A stretch of DNA of 64,000 bases, from NCBI GenBank assembly GCA_963749875.1, contig CAVVOX010000002.1, positions 930,001 to 994,000 on the forward strand. The letters are read 5' to 3'. Origin of the DNA: JAHQVI01 sp963749875. GTDB taxonomy: Bacteria > Pseudomonadota > Alphaproteobacteria > Rhizobiales > Rhodomicrobiaceae. A model generated the notes under the pieces. The model ran no database searches, was not told the origin of the DNA, and worked only from the letters and a program-made list of their open reading frames with translations. Both the position numbers and the translations under genes were made by a program. The stretch's first letter is position 1. Each line of letters begins with the position of its first letter. This document shows, one piece after another, positions 45,671-54,457 of the stretch.

Positions 45671-45733
45671 GCCGAGGCGATCGGCGACGCCGCGCATTCC
45701 GCGGCTGCGCCGGGCGATGCGCTCAGCTGTTGG

Positions 45734-48274
45734 CTACTGTTTCGGGATTCTGGTGTTCATGATCGGCGTGATGACGCCGTTCACATGATATTTGTGGCAG
45801 AGCAGACAGTCCTGACGCGCCTCGTTTCGCGTATGGCAGGTCTGGCAGAGATCCTTATTGACGGCGCTGAAATTCGAAACGAAGCTCCGCGGATTGCCGT
45901 CCTCGTAGGACTTCAGATATTTATTGCCTTTTTCGAGCTTGTGACAGATCAGACAGCCGCGATTCTCCAGAACGCCGAAATGCGGCTCATGCACGAAGCG
46001 GGTAAATGTTCCCCGCTGGGTCGCCACCGAAGACGGCGCCCAATTGACCTTGCGGCCCTTTCCGGGGACGTCATCGATGCTATGGCATTTGGTGCATTGG
46101 CCTTGGGCGTCCTTGTTCGTCAGCTTGTTAAACACCTGAGCGGCGGGGCTTGGGTTGCCCTTAGGCGCGCGGGGCGCCGTCAGATCGAGCCAGGCGTGAA
46201 TGAAGCGGTCCTGATGACTGACAGGGCGGTAAAGGATCGCGTAATCGCGCCGGTACCAGCCGCCATATTCGGCCCAGCTCTCCGCATCTACAGCGGTGGG
46301 AATGGGGGGAGCGGGTGCCGGCGCTGCGGCGGCCGCCGCACCGGGATCGGCATCAGCCGAATCTGCTGAATCGGCCGTATCGGAGTCGGCCAACTCAGCA
46401 TCCGCCGCGCTGTCGGTCTCGGTGGCGGTATCGGAGGCCGCTTCGCTATTGCCGTCATCAATGGACGCCGTGCCCCTGTCATCAGGGGCGACACCTTCCG
46501 GCGGCGCGGATGTCGAACCACCCTTGATCACACGGCCAAAGGCGTCGACCCGCCAGCCCTCCTGGGCCACGCGAAGGCGCTCGCCGCCGACAGCCCGGTC
46601 GCCCGAAACCGCTTCATTGCCGGCATTGCTTCCGGCGCCGTTCGGCAGGCCCGTTCCTCCTTGCGCCAGTTCATCCGGCGCGACCGAACCGGCCAATCGG
46701 GACTCCGTAATCGAGGAAGTCCAGCTTGGTGTTCCTTCGCCCTCCGTCGCCGGCGGAGCCTGGGTCTGCTGATCCGGAGGCGGTGCATTAGGCGCATTCT
46801 TGAATTGCTCGACTTCGGCTCCGAGGTTCGGCAGCCATTCGCGCTGCGCGCTCGTGATCACGTCCCGCGGGATGCTGGCTGTCAACTCCGCCAGAAGTTG
46901 CGGGCTGGCATCCGACCCGTCGCCGAGATTGAGCCTCGCCATGACATCGGACGCTTTGCCAGAAAGCAGGGCATAGAACAGACCCTTGACCTCCCAGGTG
47001 AATTGGCTGACGGCTGCAATCTGCTCGTCAGTGGCCTCTGTAAGATCCAGAAGATCGAGGTCTTTGATCTTTTGCAGCAGGGCCGCTCCTCGCCGGCTGC
47101 GGCCGATCAGAACCTTCATGAAGGGCGTCACCTCGGCTTCAGAATACTCCGGCCATTCGCCGATCGGGGCGTTCTTCGATTTGAGCGTCTCCATGTCGAC
47201 GCCGGGAAGGGTCAGGAAGGCGATGCCCTTCGGCCCGGTGGCGCGCTCCTTTCCGAGAATCTGATCCAGATGGCAGCTGGCGCAGGTCTGGTCGAATGAC
47301 ACGACCGCCATATGCCGCCTGTCGTTGCGGCTCGTATGGCAAGACGAGCAGGTATTCGGGATCTTCGCGGAGGGGCCTCTCTTCTCGGCGATCTCCGGAA
47401 AGTGCTTCCCGAAATGCCCCCAATGGTCATAGGTGATCCGGGTCCGGCGGGTGAAAGGATAATTGCTGAACTTGGGATGGTTCCCGTCGAAACTGTCGAA
47501 TTGCACAATATGGCAGGACTGGCATTGCGCATTGGAGATCTTGTCCAGATTGAACGCTATCCCCTGATGCTCCTGATGGCAGGTCGCGCAGAACAGGCCC
47601 TTCGACATGATGTCGGTCATCGGGAAAAGGCTGTGGCGCACGCGCGCGGCCTGCGGCTCCGGCGTGCGCGCCGCCACCTTCTTAAGCCGCTCGGTGCTCA
47701 GCCGTAACAGGTCCGGCGCCATGCTATGGGGGGCGAATGCGGTCTTCGACATCTTATGGCAGCTCAGGCATGCCTTGCTGTCGCCGAGCGGATCGCCGAC
47801 AATCAGACCATGGATCCAGCTCAGCTTGCCGTCACCACTCTGCGTATGACATGCGCTGCAGTTCTCGATCGCCCCATGCGCGCTCGAGAGAGGTCCCGGC
47901 ATCAGGAACTGGGTGCCTGTGGCGGCGATGAACGCTCCGATGAGGCAGATGACCGTCACAACCGCAGCCGCATAGGCGACCACATCGCGCTTGGCCCGCA
48001 TGCTGCGCACCGGCTTGCAGGGTGAGATCGGCTTACAGCAACGGCCATCGGGACTCGGGCCCCTCTTGCATCTGCCTCCAAACGGGACCGGGCGGCGGCA
48101 AATCCAGCCGGAGGCGGTCTGCTGCGGCGTGCACTCATAGGTCGAGCGGCATCTGCCGTCGGGTTCCGGTCCTCCGGAGCAGACCGCGCCATATTTCAGA
48201 CGCCCGCAGACCCATTCCTGATTTGCACTGCGTGGTGGCCGCCTGCCGCGCTTGCCCCTGCCGACGAGCTGCAT
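45734..48274 (-). CDS. membrane-anchored decaheme cytochrome c with Cys-rich cytoplasmic N-terminus
   Basis: 846 residues from ATG 48274, 1 bp after the cytochrome b stop. Residues 1-90 are basic and carry nine Cys (23, 32, 42, 48, 59, 69, 79, 80, 86) with a repeated GPxPDGRC motif. A membrane helix follows at about 97-119. The periplasmic part has ten CXXCH sites: CSACH, CLSCH, CATCH, CQSCH, CSSCH, CASCH, then after a long acidic/Ala-Pro linker CTKCH, CLICH, CQTCH and CLLCH. It is therefore a decaheme electron carrier anchored in the inner membrane. It is the last gene of a four-gene redox operon. I know of no assigned function for this architecture. Confidence 0.88.
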   Translation of the reverse strand: MQLVGRGKRGRRPPRSANQEWVCGRLKYGAVCSGGPEPDGRCRSTYECTPQQTASGWICRRPVPFGGRCKRGPSPDGRCCKPISPCKPVRSMRAKRDVVAYAAAVVTVICLIGAFIAATGTQFLMPGPLSSAHGAIENCSACHTQSGDGKLSWIHGLIVGDPLGDSKACLSCHKMSKTAFAPHSMAPDLLRLSTERLKKVAARTPEPQAARVRHSLFPMTDIMSKGLFCATCHQEHQGIAFNLDKISNAQCQSCHIVQFDSFDGNHPKFSNYPFTRRTRITYDHWGHFGKHFPEIAEKRGPSAKIPNTCSSCHTSRNDRRHMAVVSFDQTCASCHLDQILGKERATGPKGIAFLTLPGVDMETLKSKNAPIGEWPEYSEAEVTPFMKVLIGRSRRGAALLQKIKDLDLLDLTEATDEQIAAVSQFTWEVKGLFYALLSGKASDVMARLNLGDGSDASPQLLAELTASIPRDVITSAQREWLPNLGAEVEQFKNAPNAPPPDQQTQAPPATEGEGTPSWTSSITESRLAGSVAPDELAQGGTGLPNGAGSNAGNEAVSGDRAVGGERLRVAQEGWRVDAFGRVIKGGSTSAPPEGVAPDDRGTASIDDGNSEAASDTATETDSAADAELADSDTADSADSADADPGAAAAAAPAPAPPIPTAVDAESWAEYGGWYRRDYAILYRPVSHQDRFIHAWLDLTAPRAPKGNPSPAAQVFNKLTNKDAQGQCTKCHSIDDVPGKGRKVNWAPSSVATQRGTFTRFVHEPHFGVLENRGCLICHKLEKGNKYLKSYEDGNPRSFVSNFSAVNKDLCQTCHTRNEARQDCLLCHKYHVNGVITPIMNTRIPKQ

Positions 48275-48275
48275 C

Positions 48276-49148
48276 CTACAAGACCCCCGACGAATAGGAG
48301 TAAACGACGAGGACGTGCAGCACGGCCAGAATGACCAAGCCGTAGGTGATCGGCACATGGACGAACAGCCAGAGTTTCGTCAGGCCGAGATGGACGTGAG
48401 CGAAGTCGAGCCGGTCCTTTTCCAGGACCAGCGCCTTCATCGCGTTCAGCTTGTTTTGGCCGGTTTTGTCGACATAGCGCTCCAGACTGTCGATTTCCGC
48501 GATGATCCGCTTCAGGTGGCGCTGGGAACCAAAGAAATGCGCCATGCTGTTGCAGGCCCCCTGGAAGTAGCTCCGGAGCACATTCTTATAGAGGTCGGCG
48601 ATCCAATCCTGATAGGGCGCCGAGGGGAGGGCCAGATCGAGCTGGGCTTTCTCGGCGCTCATGGCAAGTATGTGAACCTGGCGGGCAAGCTCAGATCTCT
48701 GTATGGGGATGCGCTCGAAGGCAGTGCGGTCATCCGGTCCCAGCTTTGCCGGAACGGACCAGGCCAGATAGGTGCCGAGAATGCCGCTCGCCGTGACGAG
48801 CAGGAAGCCGGACCAGAGCGCCCATTCGAAGCCCGTGTCGGGAAGCGCAAAATTCGAATGGGAAAGGAAAAGCGCGAATATGACATAGCCGACGAAAATG
48901 TGAATCTGGCGCCAGCTTTGAGCCGCTTTCGGCGACATGGCCGAGGTTTGGCGCCGGATGTGGTAATAGACCTGTAGCAACATGCCGCTCGCAAGCAGCC
49001 AGCCGTCAAAATATTGGGCATCCCTCAGCGCGCTTCCAGACAGCCAGACGAACCAGCAAAGCACGCCGGCAACGAAGGCGATGAAAGCGCCCTGGATAAT
49101 CTGCCCAGCATAGGATGCCGCTGGGGCTCGACCGACCGCTCGCCGCAC
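48276..49148 (-). CDS. membrane cytochrome b-like protein
   Basis: 290 residues, GTG start. Membrane segments lie at about 16-37, 46-63, 82-97, 109-130 and 262-286, with a 110-residue soluble helical loop between the fourth and fifth. Several His lie in or next to helices (YYHIRR, IHIFVGY, LSHSNF, LFVHVPI, AVLHVLVV) and could ligate b-type haems, so a quinone-interacting or transmembrane electron carrier is likely. It lies between the tetraheme and decaheme cytochrome genes. The exact family is uncertain; the ferric-reductase/cytochrome b561 superfamily is the best guess. Confidence 0.7.
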   Translation of the reverse strand: MRRAVGRAPAASYAGQIIQGAFIAFVAGVLCWFVWLSGSALRDAQYFDGWLLASGMLLQVYYHIRRQTSAMSPKAAQSWRQIHIFVGYVIFALFLSHSNFALPDTGFEWALWSGFLLVTASGILGTYLAWSVPAKLGPDDRTAFERIPIQRSELARQVHILAMSAEKAQLDLALPSAPYQDWIADLYKNVLRSYFQGACNSMAHFFGSQRHLKRIIAEIDSLERYVDKTGQNKLNAMKALVLEKDRLDFAHVHLGLTKLWLFVHVPITYGLVILAVLHVLVVYSYSSGVL

Positions 49149-49190
49149 TCAAGCCGCTCCCGCGCTGGATTTGTGAACCTGTGACACCTA

Positions 49191-50237
49191 TTACTTCCTC
49201 GGCGTGCCTTTATATTTGTCCGGTCCGGGAAGGAGGCTGTCGATCCCAGCCATCTGGCTGCCATCATATTTCGTTGTCAGGCTGATGATCTGCTTCGAAA
49301 TGCCGTCGGCGGCGGCAGTCAGAGCGGGATCGTTATTCAGCTTCAGACCGGCCGAATGAGATAATTGCACGATCTTTGCAAGTTCGGGAACGTTCGGCGC
49401 CGCCTTCGCGGCAGCCGCCAGGTCTTTACGGGCGCTATCCGCGCGCCTCGCCATCTTGAAGGCGTAAAGCTTTCTGACATTCGCCCTACCGATGGCGCGT
49501 ACCGCCGTTTCGAGATCGACGGCCCGGCCGACCAGATAGAGCATCCGCCTGCGTGCCGGGCTGGCGGGCCGGTTTTCCTTACCCTTATTGTGCCAGGTAT
49601 TGTGCCGGACTTCGCCCTGCGACCAGGAGAGGAGTTCGAAATCGCTGCCTGCGATATGGCCGCCGATATTGACGAGGTTCTCCTGCGGCACGACGTGGCA
49701 GCTATAGCAGTTCTTTGCCAGCCTATAGATATAGCGCGGGCGGATCATCCCCATGGCGTCGGCCTTCTTCCAGCGCGCCGCCTCTTCCGCTTTGGTTTCG
49801 GTCTTCTCGGTCTTGCCGCTGAATTCGCTGTGGACCTTGATCCAGTCCTTGCCCGCGCCGTGGCAGGACTTGCACGAAATCCCGGCGACCGCTTTCGGCT
49901 TTTTCTTCTTCTGCTGCACCGTGAAGTGGCAGTTGAGACAGAGGCTTTCCGATTTGATCCGCCGGAGCTTCATTTTTTTGGCGATCTCTTTGGCCTCCTT
50001 CCGGCGCGGCATCTCCCGGAAGGTCCTGAAATGGTGCGACTGCTTCCAGGCTGCCGCTTCCTCCTTGTGACACTCGGCGCATGCGTTCGGGCCAACGGTC
50101 TTCTCGGCGTTGTTCGCCAGCGCTCCGTAGCCGAGAAGGCCAAGAGCGATCGATACGCTCAGTAGAAGCCTGGCCAACCGGATAAGGGCAGAGTTTTCAA
50201 AGCGGATGTATCGGCGATTACCCGTTTTGAAGGCCAT
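49191..50237 (-). CDS. tetraheme cytochrome c554-like protein
   Basis: 348 residues with an N-terminal signal/anchor (LLLSVSIALGLLGYGALA). Four CXXCH motifs are present: CAECH, CLNCH, CKSCH and CYSCH. The first is followed by KEEAAAWKQSHHF, the cytochrome c554/multiheme pattern. A 100-residue C-terminal helical region has no haem sites. It is periplasmic. In the operon it can carry electrons between the membrane cytochrome b and the decaheme protein. Haem insertion would need the Ccm genes at 40.5-44.2 kb. Confidence 0.88.
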   Translation of the reverse strand: MAFKTGNRRYIRFENSALIRLARLLLSVSIALGLLGYGALANNAEKTVGPNACAECHKEEAAAWKQSHHFRTFREMPRRKEAKEIAKKMKLRRIKSESLCLNCHFTVQQKKKKPKAVAGISCKSCHGAGKDWIKVHSEFSGKTEKTETKAEEAARWKKADAMGMIRPRYIYRLAKNCYSCHVVPQENLVNIGGHIAGSDFELLSWSQGEVRHNTWHNKGKENRPASPARRRMLYLVGRAVDLETAVRAIGRANVRKLYAFKMARRADSARKDLAAAAKAAPNVPELAKIVQLSHSAGLKLNNDPALTAAADGISKQIISLTTKYDGSQMAGIDSLLPGPDKYKGTPRK

Positions 50238-50273
50238 AACAATCCCCTGGTACTGACTTTTATGAACCCACTA

Positions 50274-51365
50274 TCAGCCGACAGCTCTGGCTGGCGTCCT
50301 CGCCCCGCCAAAGGTCAGGAGATGCTTCTGACGACTGGCTATGGCGATCCGATGGCGCGCCGAAACCGTCGGCAGCGGAAGCCAGCTCAGTGCCCGCGTG
50401 AGCACATTGTCTTCCGCCTGATCCGGGCTTGGTAGGAACGGATCCGCATAGCACGCGGCTCCGAAACGCGCGGCCATTTCCCTGATGGAGTTGACCATGG
50501 CGGGCACCCCGCAGCAATAAATGACATCACTGGCGTGCAGCCGCGGGATGAAGTCTGTCGGCCGGCCGAGCTTGACGGCTTTCGTGACCGTCTGCGGCTT
50601 GCTGCAGCAAGGGATCACCAGGACGTTGGGGAAACGGGCGAGCCTCGATAGGACCGGTCCCATATAGAGGGTTTCCAGCCCGCGGCCGCCAGCGATCACC
50701 AGGATTTTTCTATGGGGGTTCTCGTTCAGCGCCGCGGCGACGATCGCCCAGATCGGCGAGAAGCCGGTGCCGGTCGAGACCAGAATCAGGCGGTTCGGGA
50801 GATTCGGCCGAAAGTGAGCGGACCCGTAGGGACCGGTCAGCGTCACGGGGTGGCCGACCGCGATCTGTCTTCCAAGCGCCGTCGAGACACGCCCGCCATC
50901 CACACGGCGCACATGCAGCCAGATCGTGCCGCGTTCATGTCCGCCTTGCAGAGGATGCGAAAGACTGTAGGCCCGGCTCGGAAAGCCGCGGAAACGGACT
51001 TGTGCATATTGGCCGGCGAGATAGGGCAGCGCACGATGCGTGCGGATGCCGACCTCGACCACCTCGTTCGACAGCGGGCGAAGCGAGCAGACCGTCCCCT
51101 CGACCTGCCGGATCGTTGTGGTCTCCGATTCGATTGTCGCATCGGCGACGATCCGCGCCTGGCAGGCATGGATCACGCCAGGCGAGCTTCCCTCGCCGCC
51201 ATGGACACGGCCTTCCGTGAGCCTCACGCAGCAGGTGCCGCAAGTTCCACCCCGGCAATCATAGGGGATTTCAACGCCATTACTAAGAGCAGCATCAAGA
51301 AGGAGATCGCCGCGGCGACCCCAGAAGGTTTTGTCGTTAATTGTGATCTTGTGGCTTCGCGCCAT
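50274..51365 (-). CDS. NAD(P)H-dependent 2Fe-2S flavin oxidoreductase
   Basis: 363 residues. A plant-type [2Fe-2S] domain comes first (Cys37, 42, 45 and 68: YDCRGGTCGTCC, HACQA). An FAD domain (RAYSLSHPL) and a NAD(P) domain (LVSTGTGFSPIWAIV, CCGVPAMV) follow. This order matches ferredoxin-reductase electron-transfer components of oxygenases. It is cytoplasmic and is the first gene of the redox operon, so it probably feeds reductant from NAD(P)H into the membrane cytochromes, or the reverse. Confidence 0.88.
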   Translation of the reverse strand: MARSHKITINDKTFWGRRGDLLLDAALSNGVEIPYDCRGGTCGTCCVRLTEGRVHGGEGSSPGVIHACQARIVADATIESETTTIRQVEGTVCSLRPLSNEVVEVGIRTHRALPYLAGQYAQVRFRGFPSRAYSLSHPLQGGHERGTIWLHVRRVDGGRVSTALGRQIAVGHPVTLTGPYGSAHFRPNLPNRLILVSTGTGFSPIWAIVAAALNENPHRKILVIAGGRGLETLYMGPVLSRLARFPNVLVIPCCSKPQTVTKAVKLGRPTDFIPRLHASDVIYCCGVPAMVNSIREMAARFGAACYADPFLPSPDQAEDNVLTRALSWLPLPTVSARHRIAIASRQKHLLTFGGARTPARAVG

Positions 51366-51825
51366 GTCTCGCCCCTAGCAGAAGGTATTCACACGAGAGC
51401 AACAGGACAGCGCCGCGATGGCGGATTGCTGCGGTAGACCGATGTTGCGTGTGGACAGCGCCCTGCGTCGGCAGGACCGCGGCGGATGCGTTTATGGCGC
51501 GCGAAATATGAATGTCCCCATCATATGCTAGCATTGCCTCTCTAAAGGTATCGACCCAGCCTTCGGAGTGCTTATACGCTGCAACCACTCGTTACGACCT
51601 CATCCCCGGCACAACCTGGCTGTTCGATGATTCGCCCAAATCAGTTACTGATAAATGCCCGTTTAGCCCCGCATCATGGTCAGACAATGACATTCTGAGG
51701 GCAAAAGCCGTTCGCGATAATCAGTCACGCCTGCGCGAGGTCCTGCGGCGGCCGCCTCGGGGCGAAGACGGTTCGGCGTGGTTGTCGGGATGACGAGGCC
51801 GAATGGCCGGTAGGCGGGGGCTCTT
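51366..51825. other. intergenic region, no convincing gene
   Basis: The 460 bp lie upstream of the redox operon and downstream of phaC. Short open frames exist on both strands (51512-51793 plus, 51337-51588 minus) but show no recognisable motif. I found no FNR-type box here. The redox-operon promoter must lie within it. Confidence 0.5.
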
Positions 51826-53529
51826 CTATTCGAAGACATAGGTGCCCGGCGCCTCGCATAGGGCGTGGCCCATTGGGGGTGGAGGGGCCATCTCACCCGA
51901 CTGGTTTTTCAGCCAGCGAGTCCATTCCGGCCACCAGGATCCGGGCTGGGCCGGCGTCTGGCGCAGCCAGCTATCGGGATCGATATAGACGTCGTCATGC
52001 CCGGATGTCGCCACCCGGTAGTGCCGATGATGATGTCCCGGCTCGGAAACGATGCCCGCGTTATGTCCGCCATTCGTCAGCAGGAAGGTGACGGGGGCGT
52101 CGGCGAACAGGCGCAGCTTGTAAACGGATTTCCACGGCGCTACGTGATCCCATTCGGTCGCCACCGAGAAGACGGGCTGGCGGATGTCGCGCAGAGCGAC
52201 CGGCCGGCCTTCAACCAGACAGCGCCCCTGGGCGAGCTGGTTCTCCAGATAGATCTTGCGCAGATACTCCGAATGCATTCGGGCCGGCATTCGGGTGGCG
52301 TCCGCGTTCCAGGCCATGAGGTCGAAGGCTTCGCGCCGCTCGCCCATGAGGTAGTCGTGAAGCCAGCGCGACCAGATTTGATCGGTCGAGCGCAGGAGCT
52401 GAAAGGTGGCCGCCATCTGCCGTTCCTCCAGCACGCCGAACTCCTGCATCATGTCTTCCAGGAATGCGAGCTGGCTTTCGCTGACGAACAGCTCAAGCTC
52501 GCCCGGATCTGCGAAATCCGTTTGGGCCGCCAGGAAGGTAAGGGTCTTCAGCCGCTCATCGTGACCGCGCGCCATGGCCGCGGCGGCGATCGCGAGAAGC
52601 GTGCCGCCGAGACAGTAGCCGACGGCATGGATCTTCGGCTGGCCGGTGATCCGGTCGATCTCGTTGAGCGCGGCCATCACGCCCATCCGGCGATAATCGC
52701 CCAGACCATAGTCGCGGTAGCTCGGATCCGGGTTCTTCCAACTGATCATGAAGACTGTGAAGCCCTGATCGACGAGATATTTGACGAGGGAATTATGCGG
52801 AGAAAGGTCGAGCACGTAATATTTCATGATCCAGGCCGGAACGATCAGCACCGGCTCCGGATGGACCGTGGCGGTCGACGGGGCATATTGGATCAGCTCG
52901 ACGAGATCATTGCGCAGGACGACCTTGCCGGGCGTTGCGGCGAGCGTCTCTCCCACGCGGAACTTCTCCATCCCGGCGGGCCGGTCGCCGGCCAGATAAC
53001 GCGCGACATCCTCCACGAGGTTCAAGGCGCCGCGAATGAGGTTTGCGCCGTATTCTTCGGCGGTCTTCCGGAGCACTTCCGGATTGGTCAGCACGAAATT
53101 CGAAGGCGACAGCATGTCCAGTACCTGACGGGCGGAGAAATTGACCACATTCTCATGCTGCGCTGTCACGCCGCGCACGGAGCGCGTTGCCTCGTCCGCG
53201 AAACGCTCCTGAAGGAGAAATCCCTGATGAATGATATTGAACGGCCATTCGAACCATTCAGGTTGCTGGAACCGCTTATCCGATGCGGGGGGCTCTATGC
53301 AGGGTTCGGCCCCGCCGTCGGTGAGCGCGCAGCGCATCGCATATCGCTGAAACTGCAGCACCGACACCGCCCATTTTTCGGCCAGCTCCATTCGCTTGCC
53401 GGGGGAGGCCGCGAGATGCGTGGCCCAGTCGAGCGCGGCGAGCCACAGTCCGATTGGAGACACTCCGCCGGTCTGCTGCGCCCAGAGCGCGTTGAACATG
53501 CGGTCGATTGTGGCGCCCTCGGTCGGCAT
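51826..53529 (-). CDS. phaC: class I poly(3-hydroxyalkanoate) synthase
   Basis: 567 residues, starting after GGAGG at good spacing. An N-terminal PhaC domain is followed by the alpha/beta hydrolase core. The lipase-like box is GYCLGG with Cys306 as nucleophile. The Asp region (ATEWDHVAPWKSVY) and the His (NGGHNAGIV) complete the triad. It polymerises hydroxyacyl-CoA into PHB granules, a sink for reductant. It lies 115 bp after the phasin-like gene and is probably expressed from the FNR-boxed promoter upstream of it. Confidence 0.92.
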   Translation of the reverse strand: MPTEGATIDRMFNALWAQQTGGVSPIGLWLAALDWATHLAASPGKRMELAEKWAVSVLQFQRYAMRCALTDGGAEPCIEPPASDKRFQQPEWFEWPFNIIHQGFLLQERFADEATRSVRGVTAQHENVVNFSARQVLDMLSPSNFVLTNPEVLRKTAEEYGANLIRGALNLVEDVARYLAGDRPAGMEKFRVGETLAATPGKVVLRNDLVELIQYAPSTATVHPEPVLIVPAWIMKYYVLDLSPHNSLVKYLVDQGFTVFMISWKNPDPSYRDYGLGDYRRMGVMAALNEIDRITGQPKIHAVGYCLGGTLLAIAAAAMARGHDERLKTLTFLAAQTDFADPGELELFVSESQLAFLEDMMQEFGVLEERQMAATFQLLRSTDQIWSRWLHDYLMGERREAFDLMAWNADATRMPARMHSEYLRKIYLENQLAQGRCLVEGRPVALRDIRQPVFSVATEWDHVAPWKSVYKLRLFADAPVTFLLTNGGHNAGIVSEPGHHHRHYRVATSGHDDVYIDPDSWLRQTPAQPGSWWPEWTRWLKNQSGEMAPPPPMGHALCEAPGTYVFE

Positions 53530-53644
53530 CGAAGACCTCCGTAATCCTGTTCGCGCGCAAGATAGCCGCGCGGATCGCCTCTTATCCGCGCTACCATGAT
53601 ACAGCGTTTCTAATATATGGTCTGTCGCGTCTTCGCGGCGCAGA

Positions 53645-54091
53645 TCACTTTGGCGCCTGGCCTGAGGCCCATGCCGTCATCAACTCGGTCATCGGCGTCA
53701 TGAACTTGGCGGTTTCCTGAGCGTATTCCATTGCCATCCGGTTCAGGAATGCGATCTCCATCTGGGCAAAATCGGCCGGCGTTTTGCACCGGGCCAGTTG
53801 CTCAGGCATGTCCCGATACAGCTCCAGGCGCCGCCCGAGAAAATGGAACAGCTCGATCTGCTGTTCAATGAAGCGTCTATAGAGCGCCTCGCTGGATTTT
53901 TGCCAATCCGTCACGACCTGCTCATGTGAAGCCTGTGCCAAATCGGCACCCTGGAAGGTCGAGGCCAAATTCGCATTCTGCAGGAATTTCTCGTAATTCT
54001 CCTTCCAGATTTCCATGCTGTCCATGTACATTTTCAATGCCGGCGCAAAATCGAAATCGGAGCGCTGTGGGCTTGTCGCCTGGTCATTCAT
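53645..54091 (-). CDS. phasin-like helical protein
   Basis: 148 residues, starting after AGGAG. It is predicted almost entirely alpha-helical, with aromatic-rich amphipathic segments (ALKMYMDSMEIWKENYEKFL; ALYRRFIEQQIELFHFLGRR) and a final MTELMTAWASG helix. The size, composition and position next to phaC suggest a phasin-type granule-surface protein or PhaC partner, but sequence alone does not prove it. An FNR-type box lies upstream. Confidence 0.65.
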   Translation of the reverse strand: MNDQATSPQRSDFDFAPALKMYMDSMEIWKENYEKFLQNANLASTFQGADLAQASHEQVVTDWQKSSEALYRRFIEQQIELFHFLGRRLELYRDMPEQLARCKTPADFAQMEIAFLNRMAMEYAQETAKFMTPMTELMTAWASGQAPK

Positions 54092-54141
54092 TTTCTACTC
54101 CTGACAATTCAGAGCGGGACGGTAAGAAGAACATTTGGCGA

Positions 54142-54183
54142 ATGCTAACCGTGTGATGTGCATTCTTCATTGATCAATATCAA
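54142..54183 (-). promoter_or_regulatory. FNR/FixK-type activator box and -10 of the phasin-phaC genes
   Basis: TTGATCAATATCAA (54170-54183) is a perfect FNR/FixK consensus. On the minus strand TAGCAT at 54147-54142 is a fitting -10, predicting a start near 54135 and placing the box centre at about -41.5. Confidence 0.75.
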
Positions 54184-54457
54184 ACGTCGAAGAGCGAATT
54201 TGCCAGCACAGGCAAGGTTCGGATGATCCAATTTGATCTATCATTTCTGATCTGTTCTTGACGATACTTCGCAGTGTTCAAGAAGAGTGGCGCCGGTTCC
54301 ATAGGCTGCCGGAGGCTTGTCCTTGTCCTGCGAGCCGCCTTAGCGGTGCCAGCCGGGAGGGCGCCGGTTTCGCGGCTGCCGATGGAAGAAAGATTCGACT
54401 CCCGGCAGTGCAATTGCCGACACATATCTCAAGAACCGTCTCCAATTGTCGGGCCCC

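Noticed and set aside
51512..51793. 93-codon plus-strand open frame upstream of the redox operon
   Set aside because: No recognisable motif, no clear ribosome-binding site, and it lies where the minus-strand promoter is needed.
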